Positions 14,232 to 22,005 of a stretch of DNA of 35,573 bases are shown in pieces. The position numbers were made by a program, and so were the translations under genes. Source of the DNA: Candidatus Gallacutalibacter pullistercoris (GTDB taxonomy: Bacteria > Bacillota > Clostridia > Oscillospirales > Acutalibacteraceae); the NCBI GenBank assembly GCA_018710915.1, contig DVIY01000258.1, positions 1 to 35,573 of the forward strand, written 5' to 3'. The notes beneath the pieces are model-generated. The model searched no databases, had not been told where the DNA came from, and saw only the letters and a program-made list of their open reading frames with translations. Position 1 is the first letter of the stretch. Each line of letters begins with the position of its first letter.

Positions 14232-15259
14232 TATGCTCCAACCTCCCTGATAAATGCCGCCAGCAGGCGCGCCACATTTTCAATGTCCTCCAGATCGCAG
14301 ATTTCTGCCGGAGTGTGCATATTCCGCTGGGGAATGGACAGCAGTCCGCACGGGACGCCTGCACGGCTGACATTGATTTCATCTGCGTTCGTACCGGTCA
14401 CGCCGCCCATAACTTCCAGCTGGAAGGGAATTTCATTCTGTTCGGCCAACCGTTTCAGGGAAGCGGTCATCTCTTTGTCGAGAATCGGCGAGATACCGAT
14501 CATGGGGCCGCCCGAAAGCTTGCCGCACTTATGCGCCGGAACACCGGGCTGCTCGGCAAAGCTCACGTCTACCGCAATAGCCATATCGGGCTCTTCACGG
14601 AATGCGGCGGTTTCTGCGCCCTGAGCACCCACTTCCTCGCGGGTACTCAGCAGCAGCGTCACTTTACAGGAAATCTCTTCGCCCTGCAAAAGCTGTGCAC
14701 AGCGAATCAAGGCAGCACACCCGGCACGGTCATCCAGCGCAGCGCCGGTCACACGGCTTCCCAGAAGGCGGCGCGGCTCACCCGGCAGCAATACGACATC
14801 GCCGGGCTGAATCAGCTCGTCTGCTTCTTCTTTGGAAAGCCCCACATCTACTGCCATATCAGTGATATCCGGCACCTTGTCCTCTCCGCCGTCGGTGAGG
14901 TGCGGCGGCATGCAGCAAACGATGCCGTTCAATGTTTCTTTGCCGTACACCACTACACGGCTGCCCGGCAAAACCCGGCGATCCATACCGCCGTCACGGG
15001 CAACTTTGACAAAGCCATTTTCATCAATCCGGGTGACCAGCATACCGATCTGGTCAATATGGGCATCCAGCAGCACATGTTTCTGTGCATCCGGGTTTCC
15101 AAAATGGGCTATCACACTGCCCATGGTATCTACCTGCACATCCGGCAGAAAGGAAAGGATTTCTTTTGCCGTTTCTGCGGCGCTGTCTTCGCGGCCAGCC
15201 GCACCCTGTGCGCGGCAGAGCCGGAACAACATTTCCTGTAACTGATTCAATTGGGTCAT
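14231..15259 (-). CDS. M42-family metallo-aminopeptidase, copy 2
   Basis: Paralogue of the following gene, 342 residues, with the full metal set: LDAHIDQIG, ALDDRAGC, REEVGAQG, an Asp in AVDVSFAE where copy 1 has Glu, and a late His in NMHTPAEI. Divergence in the substrate-pocket segments suggests different residue preference or mixed hetero-oligomers. The start is unclear. The track ATG at 15259 touches its only Shine-Dalgarno (AGGAGATG). A TTG three codons in (15250) would be spaced 9 nt from AGGAG and may be the real start. It is the first gene of the peptidase-peptidase-GNAT-ribF group. Confidence 0.92.
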   Translation of the reverse strand: MTQLNQLQEMLFRLCRAQGAAGREDSAAETAKEILSFLPDVQVDTMGSVIAHFGNPDAQKHVLLDAHIDQIGMLVTRIDENGFVKVARDGGMDRRVLPGSRVVVYGKETLNGIVCCMPPHLTDGGEDKVPDITDMAVDVGLSKEEADELIQPGDVVLLPGEPRRLLGSRVTGAALDDRAGCAALIRCAQLLQGEEISCKVTLLLSTREEVGAQGAETAAFREEPDMAIAVDVSFAEQPGVPAHKCGKLSGGPMIGISPILDKEMTASLKRLAEQNEIPFQLEVMGGVTGTNADEINVSRAGVPCGLLSIPQRNMHTPAEICDLEDIENVARLLAAFIREVGA

Positions 15260-15296
15260 CTCCTGTTTTTCATATGTTCTTTTCTATTCCAGAAAA

Positions 15297-16307
15297 TTAT
15301 TTTAAAAAGGTCTTGTAATCCTCATAGTTCCGGCGCAGCAGCTCCGGAGTATTCAACCCATACGGGCAGTGATTGACACAGTGGTTGCAGTGGATGCAGT
15401 CATCAATATGGGACATCATTTCCTGTGTTTTTTCGCTTAAATGTCCGGCTGTGGGGGAACGCCGCAACAGCAGCGACATTCTTGCCGCAGTGGGAATGTC
15501 AATCTTTGCGGGACATGGCAGGCAATATCCGCAGCCACGGCAGAAATCGCCGGTAAGCTCCTTGCGGTCGTGGTCAATAATCGCTTTCAGCCCATCGGTC
15601 ATAGCGGGCGGGTTGTGTATGTAGGAAAGGAATTCGTCCAGCTCTTTTTCCCGCTGTACACCCCAGATGGGAAGTACATTGTCAAACTGTGCGAGATACG
15701 CATAGGCGGCATCAGAACGGGTAATCAGGCCGCCGGAAAGAGGCTTCATGCAGATAAATCCCACATTTTTCTCCTTGCACAGGTGTACCAGCTCTTCATC
15801 CTTTTCGCTGGCCAGATAGCTGAAGGGGAATTGCAGCGTGTCATACAATCCGGACTCCACTGCTTCGCGTGCCACCGGCAGACGGTGGTTGGTCAAACCG
15901 ATAAAGCGGATTTTTCCCTGTGCTTTTGCCTCCTGCATGGCTTCATACAATCCGGTACCGTCGCCGGGCTTGGGGCAGAAAGCAGGGTTATGGAATTGAT
16001 AAATGTCAATATAGTCGGTTTTCAAAAGGCGCAGGCTCGTCTCCAAGTCCTTCCAGAATCCCTCCACCGTGGTGGAAGGGGTCTTGGTGGCAATAAAGAT
16101 TTTTTCCCGCATCCCCGCAAAGGCAATGCCCAGTTTTTCTTCACTGTCGGTATAGCTGCGGGCCGTGTCGAAAAAGGTAATCCCTCCCTCATAGGCTTTC
16201 CGCAGCAGATACGCGGCGTCCTCTTTGGAAACGCGCTGTACCGGCAGCGCGCCAAAGCCGTTTTTGTCGGTGATAATTCCGGTTCGTCCCAGTGTAACAG
16301 TTGGCAT
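15297..16307 (-). CDS. Aldo/keto reductase with C-terminal 4Fe-4S domain
   Basis: A 336-residue fusion typical of anaerobes. The N-terminal TIM barrel carries the aldo/keto reductase tetrad: Asp and Tyr in FFDTARSYTDSE, Lys in IATKTP and His in YQFHNP. The C-terminal roughly 70 residues have two cysteine clusters, CRGCGYCLPCP (about 258) and CIHCNHCVNHCPY (about 303). The second is a near-standard CxxCxxCxxxCP ferredoxin motif. The domain probably holds iron-sulfur clusters and couples the barrel to an electron carrier other than, or besides, NADPH. The substrate is unknown. AAAGGAGG sits 7 nt before the ATG. It appears monocistronic, with repeats in its upstream region. Confidence 0.92.
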   Translation of the reverse strand: MPTVTLGRTGIITDKNGFGALPVQRVSKEDAAYLLRKAYEGGITFFDTARSYTDSEEKLGIAFAGMREKIFIATKTPSTTVEGFWKDLETSLRLLKTDYIDIYQFHNPAFCPKPGDGTGLYEAMQEAKAQGKIRFIGLTNHRLPVAREAVESGLYDTLQFPFSYLASEKDEELVHLCKEKNVGFICMKPLSGGLITRSDAAYAYLAQFDNVLPIWGVQREKELDEFLSYIHNPPAMTDGLKAIIDHDRKELTGDFCRGCGYCLPCPAKIDIPTAARMSLLLRRSPTAGHLSEKTQEMMSHIDDCIHCNHCVNHCPYGLNTPELLRRNYEDYKTFLK

Positions 16308-16357
16308 ATGAATTCCTCCTTTATGGTTGCTGTAAAAATTGATTTATGGCTGTATCT

Positions 16358-16382
16358 GTAGGGGCGTGCATTGCGCGTCTGC
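16358..16382. repeat. REP-like intergenic palindrome
   Basis: GTAGGGGCGTGCATTGCGCGTCTGC contains a 7-bp stem, GGCGTGC/GCGCGTC (two G-U pairs), around ATT. It resembles the GTAGGGGCGGNCATTGNCCGCC palindromes I recall as abundant between genes in Clostridia, here with drifted arms. It lies in the leader of the aldo/keto reductase. Assignment as a dispersed repeat rests on memory of the motif, since there is only one copy in this window. Confidence 0.5.
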
Positions 16383-16397
16383 AAATTTTGGGAATAC

Positions 16398-16425
16398 ACT
16401 ATAATCCAAGCATATTCCTCGTCAG
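16398..16425 (-). promoter_or_regulatory. Possible promoter of the aldo/keto reductase
   Basis: The minus strand has CTGACG, 16 bp, TATAGT, about 90 bp upstream of the ATG and at the edge of the intergenic repeat. It is the best -35/-10 pair in this gap but not a strong one. Confidence 0.35.
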
Positions 16426-16429
16426 CCCT

Positions 16430-16552
16430 CGCGTCGCCTTCGGCAACTCTTGGGGAGAGATATAAATTTTAATTTTTCACAGGCTCGCTTACGCTTCGCA
16501 ATATCGGGGCTCCTCGCCCCGAACCCTCGCCAAAGGGGATAATCCCCTTTGG
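16430..16552. repeat. Composite intergenic repeat with three stem-loops
   Basis: Three hairpins lie close together: GTCGCC-TTC-GGCAAC (16433-16447), CGGGGC-TCCTC-GCCCCG (16505-16521), and a near-perfect 23-nt palindrome, CCAAAGGGGAT-A-ATCCCCTTTGG (16530-16552). No T run follows on either strand, so this is not an ordinary terminator. The block starts 30 bp past the polA stop. The phrase 'GGCGAGGGTTCGGGGCGAGGAGCC' style looks like dispersed intergenic elements of gut Clostridia, but that comes from memory, not a search. Confidence 0.5.
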
Positions 16553-16582
16553 AATCCGTACATTCTGCGGACACTACCGGCA

Positions 16583-19186
16583 TTATCCCTTTGCATCATA
16601 CCAGGTCTTGCCGATATTGGCGTCGGCCACCATGGGCACCGAAAGCTGCACAGCGCTCTCCATTTCCTCTTTGAGCAGCGCGGCTACCTGCTGGGCCTCT
16701 TCTTCAGGAGCCTCTACAATCAATTCGTCGTGCACCTGCAAAATCAGCCTTGCCTGAAGCTTTTCCTTCTCCAGCCGGTTTTCCACCCGAATCATGGCGA
16801 TTTTAATGATATCTGCCGCCGCCCCCTGAATGGGCATATTCCGGGCTACCCGCTCTCCAAACGCGCGCATATTGAAGTTGCTGGAGCTGAGTTCGGGCAG
16901 ATAGCGCCGCCGGCCAAAAATAGTTTCAGAGTATCCCCTGTCTTTGGCTTCGGCCACCACTTTTTCCATATAATCCCGAACACCCGAATAATGTTCCAGA
17001 TAGGCGTTGATATAATCAGAAGCTTCTTTGCGGCTGACGCCGATATCCTGTGACAGTGAAAATGCACCGATACCATACACGATACCGAAGTTAACCGCCT
17101 TTGCGCGCGAACGCATCAGAGGGGTGACCATTTCGGGCGGCATGTGGAATACCTGCGCCGCGGTCGCACGGTGGATATCTTCACCGTTTAAAAACGCATC
17201 TATCATGTCTTTATCATTTGCCACATGCGCCAACACCCGCAGTTCAATCTGGGAATAGTCAGCATCCACCAGCACCCAGCCGGGACGGGCCATAAAGAAA
17301 CGGCGCAGTTCTCTTCCCAGTTCCGTCCGCACAGGGATATTTTGCAGGTTGGGCTCGGTAGAGCTGATGCGTCCGGTGCGGGTCTCGGTCTGGTTAAAGC
17401 TGGAATGGATACGCCCATCCTGCCCGATGACTTTCAGCAGGCCGTCGCAGTAGGTGGATTTCAGTTTGGTCAGAGTGCGGTACCGCAGCACACGGTCTAC
17501 CACCGGATGCTCATACCGCAGCTTTTCCAGCACATCCACATTGGTGGAATATCCGGTTTTGGTTTTCTTGCCGTGGGGAAGCCCCAGCTTGACAAACAGC
17601 GCTTCTCCCAGCTGTTTGGGGGAATTGATATTGAACTCATACCCCACTTCTTCAATGATTTGCGCCTGCACCTCATTGATTTCCATTTGCAGGGTAATGC
17701 CAAACGCACGAATTCCTTCTGCGTCTACGCCAAAGCCTTCCGCCTCCATTTTTGCCAGCACCCGGGCAAGGGGCATTTCCATGGTTTCCAGCAGAGAGCG
17801 CTGATCGTTTTCATCAATGGCACGGGTCAAACGGTCGCACAGCGCGGGCAGCACTGCTGCCTCGCGGCATTTTTCGTCTTCCAGTGCGGGAACGGGTAGC
17901 TGATATTCCTGTGCCAGCCGTAAAATGCCGTATCCGCTGGCAGAAGGGTTCAGCAAATATGCCGCCAGCATGGTATCCATGCCGCCGCCCTCCCACGGGA
18001 TGCCCATATCGACAGCGGTAGACGGCAGCTTTTCCAGCGCCGCAAAAAATGGCTTGCTGTCGTGCAAATTCTTGCGAATCAACGGGTTTTTACACAACGC
18101 CCGCAAAAATGCCGCGTCTGCATGGATTTTATAAATGGTATTTTTATAGTTTAATAATACAAATTGTATAGAACCGTCTTCGTTGTACAACGGCACAAAG
18201 TCCGCCCGCTTCTGTTCTTCCAACAAGGGAAGCAGCGCAGCGCCGTCTTCATATTCGCGCACCTCCGGCAAAGGCAGCTCGGCTGTTTCTTCTTCCACTG
18301 CACCGGCAAGCGACTCTTCTTCCAGTTCCAGTTTCTTCAACAGAGAAAACAGCTCCAGTTTGGCCATTAGCCGTGCAGCGGCGGTATGGTCGCCGGGCCT
18401 GGGCAGATAATGTTCGGGGTTGGTATCAATCGGTGCGTCCCGGCGGATGGTTCCCAGTTCATAGCTCAAAAAAGCGGATTCTTTTCCGGATTCCAGCTTT
18501 TTGCGCATACCGGGCTTGATATCCAGTTCGTCCAGATGGTCGTAAATATATGAAAGGCTGCCGTACTTCTGTATCAGCTCTCCTGCGCCTTTTGGGCCAA
18601 TGCCGGCCACACCGGGAATATTATCGGAGGAATCGCCCTGAATGGCCTTGATGTCAATCATTTGAGGCGGTGTTACACCGTATTCCTCTTTTACCCGGGC
18701 TTCGTCATACAGCGTTACCTGCGGCTGCCCGAATTTGGTAGCAGCAAGGCGCACGCTGACATGCGGAGCCACCAGCTGCAGGCTGTCGCGGTCACCGGTA
18801 GCAATCAGACACTCATTGCCGGTATCTTCACAGGCTTTTGCCAGCGTACCGAGAATATCGTCAGCCTCAAAGCCCTCGCACTCGATGAGCGGATAGCCCA
18901 AATCCGTCAGCAGCTCTTTCAATGTTGGCATCTGCTGTGCCAGTTCCGGGGGCATACCTTTGCGCTGTGCCTTGTATCCGGCGTACATCTTGTGCCGGAA
19001 GGTGGGAGCTTTCAGGTCAAAGGCAATCGCCACGGCATTGGGCTGAGATTCGTCCTTGAGTTTTTGCAGCATGGTCATAAAACCGTAAATGCCGTTGGTG
19101 AACAGACCGTCTTTTGTAGAAAGGAGCTTGACTCCGTAAAAAGCGCGGTTGACGATGCTGTTTCCGTCCAGAACCAGCAGTTTCAT
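16583..19186 (-). CDS. polA: DNA polymerase I
   Basis: Repair polymerase that removes Okazaki primers; 867 residues. The N-terminal 5'-nuclease domain shows LLVLDGNSIVNRAFYG, GFEADDILGTLA, ATGDRDSLQL and the helix-hairpin-helix GVAGIGPKGA. The middle domain has the 3'-5' exonuclease fold remnants (GGMDTMLAAYLLNP), but the DxE metal motif of active Klenow exonucleases is replaced (FVPLYNEDG). Proofreading is therefore probably lost, as in Bacillus and Thermus enzymes. The polymerase motifs are intact: motif A DADYSQIELRVLAH, motif B RSRAKAVNFGIVYG and motif C QVHDELIVEAP. AAAGGAGG precedes the ATG. It starts 52 bp after murD and is probably co-transcribed with it. Confidence 0.97.
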   Translation of the reverse strand: MKLLVLDGNSIVNRAFYGVKLLSTKDGLFTNGIYGFMTMLQKLKDESQPNAVAIAFDLKAPTFRHKMYAGYKAQRKGMPPELAQQMPTLKELLTDLGYPLIECEGFEADDILGTLAKACEDTGNECLIATGDRDSLQLVAPHVSVRLAATKFGQPQVTLYDEARVKEEYGVTPPQMIDIKAIQGDSSDNIPGVAGIGPKGAGELIQKYGSLSYIYDHLDELDIKPGMRKKLESGKESAFLSYELGTIRRDAPIDTNPEHYLPRPGDHTAAARLMAKLELFSLLKKLELEEESLAGAVEEETAELPLPEVREYEDGAALLPLLEEQKRADFVPLYNEDGSIQFVLLNYKNTIYKIHADAAFLRALCKNPLIRKNLHDSKPFFAALEKLPSTAVDMGIPWEGGGMDTMLAAYLLNPSASGYGILRLAQEYQLPVPALEDEKCREAAVLPALCDRLTRAIDENDQRSLLETMEMPLARVLAKMEAEGFGVDAEGIRAFGITLQMEINEVQAQIIEEVGYEFNINSPKQLGEALFVKLGLPHGKKTKTGYSTNVDVLEKLRYEHPVVDRVLRYRTLTKLKSTYCDGLLKVIGQDGRIHSSFNQTETRTGRISSTEPNLQNIPVRTELGRELRRFFMARPGWVLVDADYSQIELRVLAHVANDKDMIDAFLNGEDIHRATAAQVFHMPPEMVTPLMRSRAKAVNFGIVYGIGAFSLSQDIGVSRKEASDYINAYLEHYSGVRDYMEKVVAEAKDRGYSETIFGRRRYLPELSSSNFNMRAFGERVARNMPIQGAAADIIKIAMIRVENRLEKEKLQARLILQVHDELIVEAPEEEAQQVAALLKEEMESAVQLSVPMVADANIGKTWYDAKG

Positions 19187-19238
19187 GGGATTCCTCCTTT
19201 TCTTACAGCCCCTTTAGGGGCAGTTGTGCAGGGCCCGA

Positions 19239-20624
19239 TCAGCCCGGCAAAGCCATTACCAGACGCTTAAAGTCATTGCCTCTGGCTTCAAAATCAGTAT
19301 ACATATCAAAACTTGCACTTGCGGGTGAAAGTGCCACGATATCGCCTGCGGAAGAGAGTTCTTCTGCCAGAGCGACCGCCTCTTTCATGGAACCGGCACG
19401 TACAATTGCAGGGCTTCCATTCCGATATTCGGGCGCATTGCGCACAGCCTCTTCGATTTTGTCGGCTGTTGCACCCATCAAAATCAATATTTTTACCTTG
19501 CGCACCACTTCAGGCCCCATCGAGTCATACGGGATATGCTTATCATAGCCGCCGGCAATCAGGATAATCTTCTGCGGGAACAGCGACAGCATACCCTTTA
19601 CGGTGCGGGTAGGGCTGGAAGCAATGGAGTCGTTATAATAGGCAACACCATTCAGTGTGCGTACCAGCTCTGCGCGGTGCGCCACGCCCGAAAAGCTGGA
19701 AGCCACCTTGCGGATTACCTCAACTGGCACATCGCCCCAGACAGCCGTAATGGCAGCCAGGTAGTTTTCCAAATTATGCAGGCCGGGAATTTTGATATCT
19801 TCGGTACGCATCACGCGCGTTTCATTCATGCGGATAAATCCCTCATCATCCACCCACGCGCCGTGCGGAACTTTTACCTGACGGCTGAACGTGAGCGCCT
19901 GCCCACGGGCCTCCGGTACAAAAGAAAGGGTGATTTCATTATCTTCATTAAACACTGCTTTGCCAAAAGCATTCTGATGCAGGAATATATTCATTTTTGC
20001 CCAGACATACTCATCCATATCCTTATGCATATCAAGATGATTGGGGGAAATATTGGTGACCACGGCCACATCCGGGCTGCGGCGCATGGAAATCAGCTGG
20101 AAACTGGAAAGCTCTGCCACTGCCACATCATCGGGCTTGATGGTTTCCAGCCGGGGGAACAGCGGCTTTCCAATATTGCCGCCCAGATGGACGGTCTTTC
20201 CGGCAGCCTGCAGCAGTTCTGCAATCACAGTTGTCGTTGTGGTTTTACCGTCACTGCCGGTCACACCATAAGTTTTACACGGGCAAAGCTCAAAAAAGAG
20301 TTCCATTTCGCTGGTAACAGCACAGCCCTCTTCACGGGCAGCTTCCAGCTCGGGCAGGGTGAATTTCATGCCCGGTGTGCGCAGAATCATATCCTCATGC
20401 AGGTTGCTGAGGTAATCCTCGCCCAAAATCAGCTGGGCGCCCCAGCCTTCCAGCTTTTCAGCGGTCTCTCCCAGCGCTTCACGGCTGCGCTTATCACGAA
20501 CGGTCACGTGGGCTCCCTTTTCGCAGAATATACGAATCATTTCCTCATGGCTTCGGCCGATACCGCAGAAAGCCACGGTTTTTCCTTCCAGGCTCTGATA
20601 GAAGCGTTCCAGTCTGCTGTCCAT
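19239..20624 (-). CDS. murD: UDP-N-acetylmuramoyl-L-alanine--D-glutamate ligase
   Basis: Adds D-glutamate to UDP-MurNAc-L-Ala with ATP in cytoplasmic peptidoglycan precursor synthesis; 461 residues, the usual length. Mur ligase signatures are clear: ATP loop GVTGSDGKTTTTT (about 115), the PNHLDMH motif (about 190), the Lys in VWAKMNIF expected to be carbamylated, YNDSIASSPTRT (about 330), IAGGYDKHIPY and the C-terminal LSPASASFDMYTDFE. The P-loop reads SDGKT rather than the commoner TNGKT, a conservative variant. It lies outside any division/cell-wall cluster, paired with polA. The Shine-Dalgarno is modest (AAAGG, 12 nt before the ATG). Confidence 0.95.
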   Translation of the reverse strand: MDSRLERFYQSLEGKTVAFCGIGRSHEEMIRIFCEKGAHVTVRDKRSREALGETAEKLEGWGAQLILGEDYLSNLHEDMILRTPGMKFTLPELEAAREEGCAVTSEMELFFELCPCKTYGVTGSDGKTTTTTVIAELLQAAGKTVHLGGNIGKPLFPRLETIKPDDVAVAELSSFQLISMRRSPDVAVVTNISPNHLDMHKDMDEYVWAKMNIFLHQNAFGKAVFNEDNEITLSFVPEARGQALTFSRQVKVPHGAWVDDEGFIRMNETRVMRTEDIKIPGLHNLENYLAAITAVWGDVPVEVIRKVASSFSGVAHRAELVRTLNGVAYYNDSIASSPTRTVKGMLSLFPQKIILIAGGYDKHIPYDSMGPEVVRKVKILILMGATADKIEEAVRNAPEYRNGSPAIVRAGSMKEAVALAEELSSAGDIVALSPASASFDMYTDFEARGNDFKRLVMALPG

Positions 20625-20693
20625 AGGTATTCACTGCCTTTCTTTATTGATACGCCCCGCTGAACGGAGCATCAGGATTCATTGGTATTCTTT

Positions 20694-20702
20694 ATCATAC
20701 CA
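20694..20702 (-). promoter_or_regulatory. Extended -10 promoter before murD
   Basis: The minus strand reads TGGTATGAT, an extended -10 about 70 bp upstream of the murD ATG. No good -35 is present at 16-18 bp. The position between mutY and murD fits a promoter for murD-polA. Confidence 0.4.
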
Positions 20703-20788
20703 CAAAAACACCAAAACGTACAGCCAAAACCCGCCTGCACGGGCAGAGTTATAAAAACCGGATAACGGTGGATTGAAAAAAATAAAAA

Positions 20789-21880
20789 TTATTTTTTCAG
20801 CCCCAATTCGTTAAAATAGGCCTTGAACGCAGAAGGAAGGGTACACTGCTGTTCCAGCGCGCGGCGGTCAGCCCAGAAAAATTCAGGAAGCGGCTCGGCC
20901 AGCTCTGCGAAGAATCCCTGCATGTGCCATTCCACATGCGTAAAAATGTGTTTGGACCCCGCCAGCGGCCGTAAGGAGAGAACTTCTGCCCCCTGCTGCT
21001 CAAGCCATTTTTCGACTTCCTCCCGTCCACAAAAACCTTCCAGAGAGGGCAGTTCCCACAACCCTGCCAGCAGCCCTTTTTTGGGACGCTGGCGCAGTGC
21101 AAATGTGTCGCTGCAATGCAGAAGCAGAACCGTTTTTTCCTCGATTCGCCGGGGCTTTTTCGGGGCTTTTACCGGAAGTTCACCGGCAATCCCCTGTGCA
21201 AAACCCTCACAGATTGATTGCAGCGGACAGCACAGGCATTTCGGCTCTCCATTCCCCAGGCATACCATTGCGCCAAGCTCCATCAGCGACTGGTTAAAAT
21301 CCCCGGCCCGGTTTTTGGGGAGTATTTCCCGAATCTGTTTTTCCATCCCCTTTTTACATTGCGGCGCGGTAATATCTTCCCGGCTGGCAGTTACCCGGGA
21401 AATTACCCGAAGCACGTTCCCATCCACTGCGGGCACCGGTACGCCAAAAGCAATGGAGGCAATCGCACCGGCTGTATAGCTGCCGATTCCGGGAAGCTTT
21501 TCGAGCAGCGCAGGGTTTCCGGGCAGCTTTCCGCCATATTCTTCCATTACCACACGGGCAGCTTTTTGCAGATTCCGCACCCGGCTATAATAGCCCAATC
21601 CCTCCCAAAGCTTGAGAAGCAGTTCTTCGGGGGCATTTGCCAGGGCTTCTATCGTGGGAAGCACCTCTAAAAACCGTGCAAAATAAGGCTTTACTGTTTC
21701 CACCCGTGTTTGCTGTAACATAATTTCTGACAGCCAAACTGCATAGGGCTGCGGGTCTTCACGCCAGGGAAGTATGCGCCGGGTATTGTCATACCATTGC
21801 AGCAGCAGCGCTGGCATCTTTTTCAGCACTTCTTTTTTTGTCACTTCCTGTGTTAAAATTCCACTATCATAGCATTGCAA
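20789..21880 (-). CDS. mutY: Adenine DNA glycosylase
   Basis: Removes adenine mispaired with 8-oxoguanine. The helix-hairpin-helix/GPD core is present: LPWREDPQPY, SEIMLQQTRVETV (catalytic Glu), LPGIGSYTAGAIASIAFG and PAVDGNVLRV (catalytic Asp). The 4Fe-4S cysteines follow (CLGNGEPKCLCCPLQSIC), with seven rather than the usual six residues between the first two ligands. The C-terminal NUDIX-like 8-oxoG sensor domain includes HIFTHVEWHM. The track ORF starts upstream in AT-rich DNA that is probably promoter. I choose the TTG at 21880 because AGAGGTG lies 7 nt before it, giving 363 residues. An ATG at 21817 is possible but has a weak ribosome site. It is divergent from the PPK2 gene. Confidence 0.93.
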   Translation of the reverse strand: MQCYDSGILTQEVTKKEVLKKMPALLLQWYDNTRRILPWREDPQPYAVWLSEIMLQQTRVETVKPYFARFLEVLPTIEALANAPEELLLKLWEGLGYYSRVRNLQKAARVVMEEYGGKLPGNPALLEKLPGIGSYTAGAIASIAFGVPVPAVDGNVLRVISRVTASREDITAPQCKKGMEKQIREILPKNRAGDFNQSLMELGAMVCLGNGEPKCLCCPLQSICEGFAQGIAGELPVKAPKKPRRIEEKTVLLLHCSDTFALRQRPKKGLLAGLWELPSLEGFCGREEVEKWLEQQGAEVLSLRPLAGSKHIFTHVEWHMQGFFAELAEPLPEFFWADRRALEQQCTLPSAFKAYFNELGLKK

Positions 21881-21914
21881 ATCCGTCACCTCTTCATAAA
21901 AATAAAAATAAATC

Positions 21915-21943
21915 TTTAAAAATTTTATAAAATGATGTATACT
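21915..21943 (+). promoter_or_regulatory. Probable promoter of the PPK2-type gene
   Basis: TTTAAA, 17 bp, TATACT on the plus strand, about 63 bp upstream of the ATG, in an AT-rich divergent spacer shared with mutY. Confidence 0.5.
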
Positions 21944-22005
21944 GTAAAATAACAAACTGGTTTCTGTACATATCAGGAACTAATAGAGAAAACGGAGGAT
22001 TTCCC

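Noticed and set aside
20704-20788. Weak hairpins with T stretches after mutY (ACCG-TTATC-CGGT and CCCG-TGCAGG-CGGG)
   Set aside because: Stems of only 4 bp; they might terminate mutY but cannot be supported by eye.
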